The position numbers were made by a program, and so were the translations under genes. 64,000 nt of DNA from Caenorhabditis elegans. Its lineage: Eukaryota; Nematoda; Chromadorea; Rhabditida; Rhabditidae. The notes beneath the pieces were generated by a model that saw only the letters and a list, made by a program, of their open reading frames with translations, was not told the DNA's origin and did not search any database. Shown in pieces: positions 45,801-57,672 of the stretch; positions within the stretch are counted from its first letter, which is position 1, and every line of letters starts with the position of its first letter. The stretch lies in contig NC_003279.8 in NCBI RefSeq assembly GCF_000002985.6, positions 6,634,001 to 6,698,000 of the forward strand, in the 5' to 3' direction.

Positions 45801-48364
45801 GACTGCATTGTATTTGAAATTCCGCGTAAATGAAAAATGCATTACTTTAAAAAAATATTTTTCAATTATTACGGTAAAAAATTCTAGTTTGAAAACATTT
45901 CTGAAAATGAAATTAAAAGTACTTGCAAAAAACTGACAAAAAATCACTTGTTTTTAATATGTTTTTGCACAAAGTTTGCTATCAGAACCAAATACATAGG
46001 AACTCCATGACAGGTAGGCTTCAAAACCTGGGGCGGGTCTGTTCAGGAATCTTATACTCAATAAGTTTATTGTAATGAAAAAAAAGCCAAAAATTTGAAG
46101 AAAAAAGTTTAACTCTAAGGAAATCTGAGTTTTTCCACATTTTTATGTTTTTGTGCGGTTTCCGGAACTTGGGACTCAAATCATTGTTGGAGGTTTTTTT
46201 TCAGTGAAATTGTGTGACTCGTGAAAAAAACAACAATTTGAGTAAAAAATAACGAAGACCACCCTCGTCTACCTAATTTCCCTTTTACAAAACCTCGTGT
46301 TTCAAAGTAAGAAATCAAACTTTAAAAAATAAGAGAAAAGTGGCAAAGTTTATTCTTTTCAATAACGTGGGAGGTAGAAAGAGAGAGAAAACCAAAAATA
46401 GCCGCAGGGACCATTGGCTTCTGAATGAATGAATAGAAGAAATATATGGAATAAAAGTATTGGGTGAAAAAGTAAAATATTTAAAGTTGTGAAAAGTTTT
46501 TATTTTGAGAACAAAATGTGGGAAACATCTAAAATCTTTTCGGTGTACTACACGAAATTTATTGGTTTTGTATTTGAAAATTTTTCGTTTTGCAGTTTTT
46601 TTGGTTTTGATAAAAATTTGAAATTGAAGTGTTATTTTAGAAGACGAAAGTCTCGAAAAATAATGCAAAATATTCCAAAAACTGAAATTCAAAAAAACCT
46701 AGACAAATTTCTAAGAACAGCAAAAAATTAGCTATGCATTGCCCAGAGTAGACATATTTTCAAAGCTCATTAGATTTTTGATTACTTTTCTGTTCTAGAT
46801 TAAAAATATTAAAATAGAAGGAAAAAAAGTATATTTGAGTAATAGATCAAATTGCCTTAATCAAATCCAGAAGTGGGTCAAGCTAAACAAAACAACATTT
46901 AAGTGATCAGCTGACTCTGTGAATCAATCACCAAAATTTTATAGAGCAATATTAAATGGAAAAATTATTCATAATTAACTACTGCAAAAAATTTCAAAAC
47001 TAATGGATTACACAATACATTTTCATTCAAATGTATTAGCCGTGACAGATTTAAAGTTTTCTAGAAATCTGCTCCTGAATATGAAGTTTGAAAAATAAGG
47101 AGTTGTTTTTGAAACATGCACACTACTTTTCAACCAACTTTAGCGGCTATCTAGCTGCCTTCTACGGATGTTAAAAGTTGGAATGGTTCCTGGGAAAGTG
47201 TTGTCAAATTTTTAAGATCGAGAATTTCCAACTCTCACTAGTCTCCCAATTTGAACATTCTTCAATTTAGTCGATCATAAATTTGAGCAAATTCAAACAT
47301 ACATTTTCTAGAGTTGGAAATTTGAGATTTTCTGTTTTCCTTTTTTGGTGTTTTTAAACTTCAGTCATTTGTAAGAATTTTAGAACAAAAACCACATCTT
47401 TAAAAGGGCTTGGCCCACACTATAAGGGAAGCTAGCTCAAAGCGCGTATATGTTCACATCCTAAACAAAACTGAGCCATTTTAGAAAGCTCAGAAAGTGT
47501 ATTAAAGATTTGCTTTAGTTGTCTGAAACGATTTTAACTCAAAACATCTCGATGATTTCTTTGTCAACGATACGGAAACAGATTGAAAGAAGAGAAAGAA
47601 GTGGGGTGGGATGAGGGAGGATATGAGTGGTTTTGATTGCAGTTCATGAATCATTCACTGAGTGAAGCACGGACTTGGGAATTTGCCAAAAGAAAAAAGA
47701 TGAAATCAAGAGCTTTCTGTTTCTGTTTTTGTCTTTTTTTTGGGAGAGGGTCATCAGATTACGTCACAGTTTTTGATTTGTAAAGAAGAGGGAGAAACAC
47801 TGACTTTGTTGCCTGGTTCTGGTATGGTTTTGATCAACGCATGGTTCTTAACCACTGGGAGCATTCTGATTCGTATAGACTTTAACAAAATATGTACTCA
47901 AAAATAATCCCGATTTTAACAACAAAAAAAATCCAGCTGACAATACCGATGGCCCTTGTGATATGTTCTACTGATCTGCCACTAGCAGCTTCGAAGAATT
48001 CTCTGATAGAAACATTTCTATTTTGTTTTTTGTTGCTGATTATTTAAAAAATTTACACACCAAATTTATGTTTGCAAATGATTGATTTATAGAAATCATT
48101 AAACACCTATTACTACGTGAATAATGCCAAAAATTGTGGCGAATTTAATTTTTTTCTTTTCAAACTGATTGTTTTGTAACTTTGATTTAGCCGTGAAATT
48201 TAGAATTTCAATATTTGACCTTTCGAAAAATAAAAAAATCAGTAACAATAAAAGAAAGTGGAAATACATGAAACCTTTGTCTAAAATGTTATTCCTACGA
48301 TTTCGTTGTTCAATTTTCGCACACCTCATTCTACACAAGGTTACTGTGATCAAAAAGGAGTCGG
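39808..48364. other. Long intergenic region, no supported gene
   Basis: About 8.5 kb of AT-rich sequence without an exon chain. The only conspicuous island is about 43.02-43.28 kb, which is GC-richer and includes CTCTTCGTCTCT and an AGACGCAG motif. It may be regulatory, but nothing decisive is visible. Confidence 0.4.
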
Positions 48365-49697
48365 ATGATGTCACTTGAAACGATTCTTCATATGGTCATT
48401 CAGCTCACGATTTTCTCGGCAGCACTGGTATTTTGCAAGGGCAAGAAAAAGAATACTTCTGCGGCGCCAGTCAGTATTAGGAAACCTCGTAAGTTATACT
48501 CACTGATTTAGAAGACGTTCTAAAAATATCTTGGACTACTTTAAATGCTGCAAGAGAATTCCAATTGACTGACCAACGGGAAAACGGCCAGTCGGTTTGA
48601 TATCGATACGACAACTGACAACTGTTCAAAAAGTGTTGTCTTGTAATTGTATTTAATGTCATTGAATAAAATGAGTACGATTTTGCAGAAACTAAAATAA
48701 ATGAGACATTGTCCATCTTTGAAATTTACAGCAATGAAACCAGCATGCTCAACCATCCAACCAACAGATTTTCCACCTGCATCAGCGGCCCCTGTAGCGC
48801 CAAAAGTGGAGGAAAAGAAAGAGGAAAAGAAGGAAGAGGAAAAGAAGGCTGATGATGAGAAAAAGAAAACAGAGGAGAAGGATGATAAGAAGTCAAAGAA
48901 AACGGAAGAAAAAGATAAGATATCAGTGAAAAAGACTCAGGAAACGAAATCGGAACGGAAGGACAAGAAGGATGAAAAGAAAGAGGATGAAAAGAAGGAG
49001 GAAAGTAAGGAAAAATCTAAAGATGAGGAGAAGAAAAAGGATGAGGTGAAGGACAAGAAAGAAGATGAAAAGAAAGATGATAAGAAGCCAGGTGAAAAGG
49101 AAGAGAAGAAGGAAGAAGTAAAGAAAGAAACGAAGAAAGAGGAGAAGAAAGAAGAAAAGAAGGAAGAACCAAAGAAAAGTGAAGCACCAAAGAAGGAAGG
49201 AGAACCTAAAGGAGAAGTTAAGAACAATGCTTTAGTTGAAAATCCGATTGTTACTGAAATGTCTGATAGGGTGAGTAAAATTGATAAGCGGTACCCAACT
49301 TTAGACTTTTTTTTTGTAATATGGAATGCTAAAATAATTATCAAATTTTCAAGAATGTTTTTTGTATACTGATTGAAGTTAATTTCTTAACCTTTTGAAA
49401 CATATAGTTCACATTTGATTACAGGATGAAAAGAAAGAAGAGAAAAAAGACGACAAAAAGAATGAGAAAAAGGACGAGAAGAAGGAGGCAAAGAAAGAGA
49501 AAAAGAAAGAGGAAAAGAAAGAAGAAAAGAAAGAGGAAAAGAAAGTGGAAAAGAAAGAAGAAAAGAAAGATGATAAAAAAGAGGACACTAAGGAAAAATC
49601 TGCAACGAAATCTGAAGATAAAAAATCCGACGAAAAGAAGACAGAAGAAAAGAAGACCGACGAAAAAAAGGATGAAAAGTCTGAGGAAAAGAAGTGA
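48365..49697 (+). CDS. Hydrophobic-leader protein with long Lys/Glu repeat tail
   Basis: Three exons (48365-48488, 48732-49270, 49425-49697) close to 311 residues. Tandem ATGs at 48365 and 48368 make the exact start ambiguous by one residue. Residues ~3-24 are hydrophobic (ILHMVIQLTIFSAALVF), followed by CKGKKKN and a Pro/Ala linker (PPASAAPVAPKVEEK). More than 200 residues of Lys/Glu/Asp repeats follow (KKEEKKEE, KKDDKK), probably a long single helix or coil. The second intron interrupts the repeat region. It looks like a membrane-anchored charged stalk or bulk-binding protein. The leader resembles the nested gene at 35.3 kb. Because the tail is low in complexity, homology searches there would be uninformative. 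The antisense Ser/Phe-rich open frame is a shadow. Confidence 0.75.
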
Positions 49698-52600
49698 TCT
49701 GCTTTTTGTAATCATTGCTGAAATGAATTTTTGTATAAGGGTTTTGTATTTTATTGATCTGTCAAAAATGTTAGTAATTCTGAAATGTTTTTCCCAGAAT
49801 TTGAGTAACATCACTGGTTCAATATCGAAGAATTATACAATGAAAGGAATTAATAAATAATGGAATTTTGCGCAAACTTTAAACATGATAAATTCTTTCT
49901 TTTCCTGTTTTTCTTTGTTTCATTCAAATTCTGGAAATCTTAGCTCCAGAAAAAATAGTTTAGAAAACAAAAAATCACTCGAATTGATCTTCATTATTTT
50001 CTATTTTCAGATATTCGAGAAACTTCTCTCATAAACCTAAAACCAAGATATTCTGACATATTTGACAGGCCTCTCAAGCTCCAATTATTTTCTTCAAGAA
50101 ATAGCCGGAAATGTGAACAGAGCAGTGAAAGAAGGGGGATCTGATCGGGTTACTCCAACGCTATTCCATTTTCTCTCTCTCTCAATATTTTTGTCTCTCA
50201 ATTAAATGAATAAGGCAGCTCACAACTGCTTAACTGGGACAACGTTCTCATCATTGAATATTCGAGTAGCAAAAAAATGACGATGTTGGATGGAAAAATG
50301 GAGAGGGAGGAGTATTTAAAGTGATGATGATGATGAGAAAAATGAGACAGGAAAATGCAAAATAAGAACATGTGAGTGGCAACTAAACATGTTTGTGCTT
50401 CTAGTTTTTTGGACAAAAGTATCAATGATCTAAAAGTTATATCAACAAATGAACTTTTCGGTTCGATTTTCAAAATATTGATTGAAACAAATATATAGAA
50501 GGTTCTTGTTTGTTTCGTTACCTGACCTTAATCATTCTTCAGACTGTAATTGTGGAAAACATCAGACGTTCAGTTCTATGAGCGGAGCCAATCTCCAATT
50601 TCGTTTCCCCGTCCAAAAGAATTTTTCGATTTTGTTGGTTTCAAAAAGTTTTCTGACGGCTAAAAATTTGGAATAGTTATTTAAAAATGTGAAAAAGTGT
50701 CCAGAAACGCGGAGAGGTCAATAAGAAATCCGTTAGTGGGCTTTTCGGAAGTTGTACCGGAACAGCAAACGATACCAGGTGGTAATTAACATTTTGAATC
50801 TAAAAGTCGTAACATCCATAGGGACGCATATTTTTATTTCCGAGTTGAAATCGTATCTTTCAAGGTTTTTTTAAAGAGACTTTCAGAAAATTTGTGATGA
50901 AAAAAAAACATATCGCGTTAATCAAAATGATCAAATTTTGGCAATTGAATGAAATTAATTTTCAAATTGTGTTCCAATTGTAATAACAACAAAGTAACTT
51001 TGAAAATCGATATTGATGACATAAAAGTTAGAATTCGAGACTTTAATTAATTCGTGAGATAGGAGAAGCCAAACAAAAGCTTTGGAAGTTAAACGTGATT
51101 TTCAGACATATAAGGAATATTAGGAAACGGACAACATGATATTTGGAACATAGAGTGCACATTTTAACTAGAAGTTCTCAAGGATATTTTGTTAATTAAT
51201 AAAATAAACACTTCCGGTAAGTGAAAATTTACAGCTGGAAAGAATACGTATGTCTGGACTTAATGAAAAGTTTCTTAAAAGTCACCGTTCAAAAATCAGA
51301 GAAAACTGGGAACGGAAAATTATTTTAAATATTAAAGAAATTTGAAATCTTTCTCCAAAATCGAGGATCCAGGAACGTACTCTTCCCTGTTTGAAACTTG
51401 TCCGCACGACCAATCAGCGCTTTGGTATGCCCTTTGAACCAATCGGTAATATCTCAGTTTCAGACACACTCAGCGATCACAATGTGCGCATTGCGTGTTC
51501 GATCGTTTTATTTTGTTGATATTCTATAATTTTGAAATATTATTATTTTTAAAGCAAAACCTCGCTGGCTGAGACTACCACTTTTAAATAATTTTCCTGA
51601 AACATATGGTGGCACTGAAATCTAGAAATTGTGTACAAAATATAGATTTGACTATAAGGTGTCAGAAATAAGAAAAAACGTGAAAGTGTACTGAAGCGAG
51701 AAATCGAGAATTCCTCCTCCACCTCCGGATCTCTTTTGACTCTTGCTTAGAATGATCTTGATACACATTAAAATTCAGAATATACATACATTTCCGGCCT
51801 CTTTGCCCCGTGCCTTGCGGCTCAAGGCTTAAGGAAAAAAATACGAATTAAAATAGAAATAAATGTTGAAGGAAGGAATAAGAAGGAGTAAGAAAATAAA
51901 TAAAAATAAATAAATGGAAAGGAGAGAAAAGTAAACTTGGATGAAGAAATAAAGGATCAGATGACTGAAAATGAATAGAAAATAAGAAAAAACGAAACGG
52001 ATTCTAGTTGAAGATTGAGACGATGTACAGAAAATGACTGATACGTTTTTAAAAGTTCTAAAAAAATTTGTGTGAAATGTGTGAAATGCGCAGATAAGCT
52101 CTGGAGTGGAGTAGAAAAATAGGGAGATATTTTTAAAAATTTTAAAAAATTAAATCCAAAAACTAAAAAAAAAAATTTCACTTCTACATTCCACATCTCA
52201 CAAGTCTGTTTCTGGTGTTGATTCCTGAATCTACTGTAACTCTAATAGTGCAAGACTTAGTTCAGGCAATGAACAAAATTTGATCCTACTTTTGCCAATA
52301 TTCACGGAAAGGGTAATCAAAATTTTGTTAAAATTGGGTGCAACCACAAAAGAAGTGTTGTCCAAGTTATGCTCAACTCTTCCCAATTTCCTTCCCATTT
52401 TAAAATTTTTTGGGCAAACATCAACTGTTGCCACCTACACAAAACATAAAAAATCGGATTTTTTCTTAAAAATTAATCATTTTCTGTGAATCATGTTGAA
52501 AAATATTTAAACTAGTGGAAGTACGTTAAATCGCAGAAAAACCATTTGAGATTGACATGAACCTAGTTGTATTAATGAAAATAAAAATTGTTAAGTGGAA

Positions 52601-53495
52601 AAAAATGGAAAAAAATATTGTGGCAATCCGAGCAGTTTGTTTATTTGTATAGTCAATGCCTTAGTAAAATAGTGCATTCATTCCCATCTCGTTTATTCTA
52701 AAACCATAGACTACTACTAAAGAGGATCTTCAAAATTAAATTAAAGCCCACAAACGATGAGCAGCTAAACAAAATGAAATAGAATGTGAGGCGCCGGTTC
52801 GGAACAAATGAAAATTTTTGTGTTTTGAAACAAAAATTGCTTGTTCTTCATTGTTGTATCCAATGAAAGTGTGTTTTCGTTTAAAAAATTGAAAATCCAA
52901 TTTGATACGGTTCACTGAACTTTTGTTTCTGCAAAAAAGGATGTGTTTAATTGATGAGTTTAAGTTCAAAAATCTATTTATTTTTATTGTGTGACTTTTG
53001 ATGCCTATGTATGTTTGAGAAGATTTAATTTCATTCGGAGGTGAAGAACAATAAAGGTTATTTTTTAGAAAATTTGAAAACGATTTTATAACTTTGAAAA
53101 CTTGTTTGGCAAATAATTTTCAAAAACCCTGGTACGGGAAGAATTTACAGACAGCCAATTAGTATATATGTTTCTATTACAGATATCCTAGATTTTATTT
53201 CTGCTTTTGCACATTTTGCGCGGTGCTTCTTGTTTTCATGGTTTCATGGTTCTGATGTAGCTAACATACATTAATACTTCGTTGGTATCTCCTGTCCAAT
53301 TTTTTTTCTGATTACATTCAAACACTTTCGATTTTTAACAACGTTTCTATTCAATTTCTATATTTATTTGGCATTTGACATTTTTTACAACCCGAAAACG
53401 ACTAGAATTGGCGCGTAAAAGAGATCATAACCTACTTGTAGAAAAAATGCAAAGAGATCATTGAAAGTAAAACAAATAAGAAAAAGAAAATGATA
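49698..53495. other. Intergenic stretch between convergent genes
   Basis: About 3.8 kb with no supported exon. It includes the 3' flank of the Lys/Glu gene and some long A/T runs. Confidence 0.4.
49852..49857 (+). terminator. Poly(A) signal AATAAA of the Lys/Glu-repeat gene
   Basis: AATAAA about 155 nt after the TGA at 49695-49697. Confidence 0.55.
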
Positions 53496-56400
53496 TTAAA
53501 TGTGAACACTGCTATCAAGTACAAGATCAATTTTAATCATTGGAATAGCATGAGTTGGAGATGAAGGGCTCTTACGAGTTGGTAGAGCAGAGCAACGAGT
53601 CTGAAAAATAGGAATATTTGGAATAAACAATTGTTTGATTTCTTACCAATGGGCGTTTTGGTTTTGGACGACAGTAAGCTAATACCGAGGAGCGAAATGA
53701 TTTATTCATGAAACAGTAGGTGATTGGATTTGCCAAAGAGCTGATGTATGTCATGATTGTCAATGATGAGTTGAGTCCAGGATTCCACAAATCAGTCGCC
53801 TGTAATGATATGATTCGTTTGGTCGAATGTTTTGGCCGAAAAAATCAGTAAATGTTATGCAAAAATATTATACAATTGGAAAATTAAAATGTATATTTGG
53901 TATTTGTAAATTCTCCAAAACTATATGCCGCTCAGATCCGTTCCAAATAGAATTAGTTTGATTTTCGTTTGAAAAGGAAATTGAAAAACTTGGAAAATCT
54001 TCCGAAAAAACTCACCGCTAGTTCAGCCATTCTGAGTAGTAGCCAATACAGGTAAGATGGCACCCAACAAAATGCAAAAACAATCACAAGTGTTATCAAC
54101 ATTCGGGTCACTTTCTTCTTGGCGATCAGGATCTTTTCCTGGAAAACATATACTTTATTACAAATATTTTTTATTGACAACCATTATTCATTTCGTTAAA
54201 AAAATGCTCATAATAAATCCAAGTTGTAAAGATTACAATAACTTTGATAGAAAACAGTATCTTATTCCAGAGCATCGTATTTTAATATTCTCGGTAATTT
54301 TTGATTCCTAGCACACAGTGCCGAACGGTGGAAATCTGCTTTGGAATTGGATGTCTAGTTTTTTTAGTGCTGACTGGGTTTTCTGAAAAGGCACAACAAA
54401 AACTGTACTATAATTGAAACTAAACAAATAGTTAAGCTGTCCCATTTTTTAAAATATTGTTGTGATTTCTCGAAAACTCACTTGATTTGTGCTCCTTAAA
54501 AGCATCGTAACATCAAACGATCCACGTGGTGTTGAGAAAAAGGATGAAAACGATGATCTACTGGGACGAACAGACAATCCGCTTGTTTGAGGAATTGACA
54601 GAGAGTTTTTCTCTTTGAATTGAAACTGGAAATATTCAATACGACACTATTTTTCAACTATTATATAAACTTACAGTTTTTGAAACAACTTTCATACTTG
54701 GAACTCGTTGCACTGCACTAACAAACCAATCCGAAAATGAAGCACGAGACGGGAGAGCTGAAAACTTGCACAGTGTATGGAGACCAAATGCTGGAACCTA
54801 CTTTTTTCAATCATCTGCTGTTCAACTGTGGGATGATCACTGTTAATGGCAGTATTCAGAGTGATTATCACATTTCCATAGAGACCGACCATCAGGGCAA
54901 GAGGTACGAATAATAGTGTCTGAAACGTTTCAATTCGGTAAAGTTTATGAAAATGTTGCAAATGGTGAAACATTTAACAGAAGATACAAAATAATTTCGC
55001 TCCATTAAAATATTTTTCAAAAAATTGGATCAGTAATATTTTTTATGTTTAATCCAATAGTTTTGATAACTTTACTCATCAAATGCTTAAAGATGCTAGA
55101 CTCCATTTTATGTAATGTATGAAAATTCTATACTAACTGTAATTTTTGAAAACAAAAACCTACAAAAGTTAAATAAAGTTGGTAGATAAAATCAACGAGT
55201 GGTCCTTTCGTGGAGTCACACGTGAATTTTCCAGGGTTAGCGTCGTAGAGGAAAAGACTTGTTAAATTGGCTGAGAAGCTGAAGCACCATACCAATGAAA
55301 TTGTTATCAGTGCTCGTTTCTGGAAATATAATTCTTTGGATGAACACCACAAATAAGTGGGAGATGTACCTTTGTCTGCCATTTTCTTGATTCCAATGGT
55401 CGACAAATTGCATAGTATCGTTCAATGGCAATGACAGCAAGAGTGTACGCGGATGCACAAACTCCGACAGCTGAAAACTTGATAGATATAGCGAAAGAAA
55501 TTTGAACTGAATAAAATAATTTTTGGTTTCTGATATTACACACCTACAAGCCCTACCCGATACCTATCCTGTTGGACAATTATATTGGTGTTTTTGGAAC
55601 TTTGCTGAAATGCTTAAAATCTGATCAAGATGTTGTGTTTTGACTCAAAATAAAAATCAGTGGGGAGCTGAGATAAAAACAGAATTTTCAGGCGTATCCA
55701 GCCTCAGATTCGCTTAGCTGACGATTTTTTTGAGCCAAATGTCCTCCCGGGTTTTTTGGACATTCCCCAGTTAGTAATTTGGCTACTATTCCGTTAGAAG
55801 GAAACCCTTGATTTAAAATTCAAATTTGGTGTTTCCTTTTCATTGAGTAAACAATCATAATAATAATCCATAGAACACTCTCTCAACTTACCCACATCTA
55901 TTTCAAAGACTAAAGACTAAAACCAGTTGTATGTCTGAAAAATGTTCATCCTCCCAATTAATTCTCATTTTTCTCTCATTTCATTTTTAATTCCGATACT
56001 CCTCGTCATTTTTGATTGATGTACTACTTTTCTCATAATCCTTTTTTCACTTCCTCTTTGAATTTTCACTTACGTTGAAGAAATGCGACAATTTTACACA
56101 TGGCGGCACCAAGGAGCCAACATTGTGTCAATTCACCAAGAAGTGTACTTGGAATACATATAATACTACGAAGAAGATCTGCAAATGCCAAGTTGAGAAG
56201 ATAGAAATTTGTGATGCTTCTGGATCGATGTGATTTTCCGAGGATTGTGAGGATCACTGAAAATAATAAAAATTGCATTTTATGTTGCAATAAAATTTTT
56301 GAAAAATCGAAACTCGTTTTAAGAAACTAGACAAATTCTGGACTTTTATTTATTTTTTAAAATTTGTATCGGATCCTTCTGACTTTGAGAATGAAAAATG

Positions 56401-57662
56401 TTTTCAATTCAATCAATTCAAAATATTATTAAACATTTAATAAAAATAAGTTATACAGAAAACCAAAACAAAATAATAATTTAGTTTGAAACAGTTTTAT
56501 GGAAACTTAAATTTCAACCAAATCTATTTCAAAAAAATTTTGTTAATTAATTTTTTGCGTATTTCAATGGCGATTTATATTTTTTTTAAATTCAAGATCC
56601 TCTATTGTTTTCTCACTTTCAAAAAAAAACTCTCATTTACTTTACTTTTTTTTCAATGAGTTATACTTGATCTTTGCCCACTTATTGAAATTGAATTCCA
56701 GAACAAATAGAATATTCAAAACCCCTTTTTGACTTTTAAAAATCTCTCAAATTTTGGAACAGGTGTCTCGGTGGCGTTCAAAGATCAAGTGACACCAGAA
56801 AATACGCCAATTGTTTTTTCTACATTTCTATAAAAGGCAAGTAATAATTTATAGATCAGCTATAAAAATATATTAGTTCCAAACTAATTTCAATCTGAAT
56901 TTCTTACTTTTAATCCAATTTTTCAAAATTTTGATGTTAATTTCTTTTTTTTTAAATTTAATTTTGAATAATTTTTAGTTTAAATTTTTTGGCGTTTGTA
57001 CATTTCATATTTTCTCAAACCCTTCTTCCTGTAAAAAATAAAAATATATCGCGAGCTTTTCTTTTCACTTCTGCTCAAAAATTCATTTCCTCAAAAAGAT
57101 GGGATTCCCGAAAAGTCTTAAAATTCTTGAAAACAAAAATGGACAAATAACTTGTCAAATTTCATATTCCCTCTAAAATATGTCTCGCCTTTCCATTTCC
57201 CTTAGGAGTGTCATATCGGTGGTCCTATTTTAGACATAACAAGTCCAAAACACACTTTTTCAGAATAGAATTCTTTGCTCTTTCTCTTTTCGTAAAAGGT
57301 TCGGATTTCTAACTGGGAATAATAATGTCAATTCGAATAAAATATTCCAAAAATGTTCATAAATGTTAGAATAAATATGAAATATTTGAATAATGACACA
57401 GCTTTGATGCATTTTTTGAAGTTTTTTTTTTATGTTTTTCAAAAACGGGCTATTTCAATAAAAAATGAATCAAAAAATGTACAAATATTTTTCGAAACTT
57501 TCAAATTTATAAGATTGTATTTAAGATTGTATTTGTTTAAAATTAAGCTTTAAAAAATTTACCAATTGCATTTCCAAGTAGTGAAAGTATAAGACATAGT
57601 AGAAATATTGACGATATCATAATTGTATAAGGACTGATTATCACTGAACATTCTTTTGGCAT
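53496..57662 (-). CDS. ckr-1: Cholecystokinin/gastrin-receptor-like neuropeptide GPCR
   Basis: Ten exons (57563-57662, 56074-56256, 55370-55470, 55164-55319, 54802-54919, 54675-54757, 54482-54625, 54016-54138, 53647-53799, 53496-53600) close to 421 residues. Rhodopsin-family landmarks are GNAI in TM1, NLAFADLL in TM2, Cys before TM3, ERY in VIAIERYYAICRP, FCWVPSY in TM6 and NPITYCFMNKSF in TM7. CCK-receptor hallmarks are PLESRKWQTK after TM3 and AKKKVTRMLITLV at the start of TM6. C. elegans has two such receptors, ckr-1 and ckr-2, for NLP-12/NLP-18 peptides; ckr-1 is the chromosome I gene, so I choose it from memory. ATG 57662 lies 8 nt after a TTTTCAG acceptor, which could be an SL1 site or hide an upstream coding exon. 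As modelled, the extracellular N-terminus is only about 14 residues, short for this family. The third intracellular loop is long and Ser-rich. Confidence 0.82.
54308..54382 (-). CDS. Possible alternative terminal exon of the CCK-receptor-like gene
   Basis: A strong acceptor (CCTTTTCAG) at 54383 opens an in-phase frame directly after exon 7 of the receptor: 24 codons beginning KTQSALKKLDIQFQ and ending at TAG 54308. If used as the last exon, the protein would stop in the third intracellular loop (319 residues, no TM6-TM7). A weak GTGTGC donor before the TAG could also make it an in-frame cassette. RNA evidence is needed. Confidence 0.35.
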   Translation of the reverse strand, partial: KTQSALKKLDIQFQSRFPPFGTVC

Positions 57663-57672
57663 TGTGTATCTG

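Noticed and set aside
48937..49344. Ser/Phe-rich antisense open frame (and a second one at 49419-49814)
   Set aside because: Reverse complement of the Lys/Glu codon repeats of the plus-strand gene.
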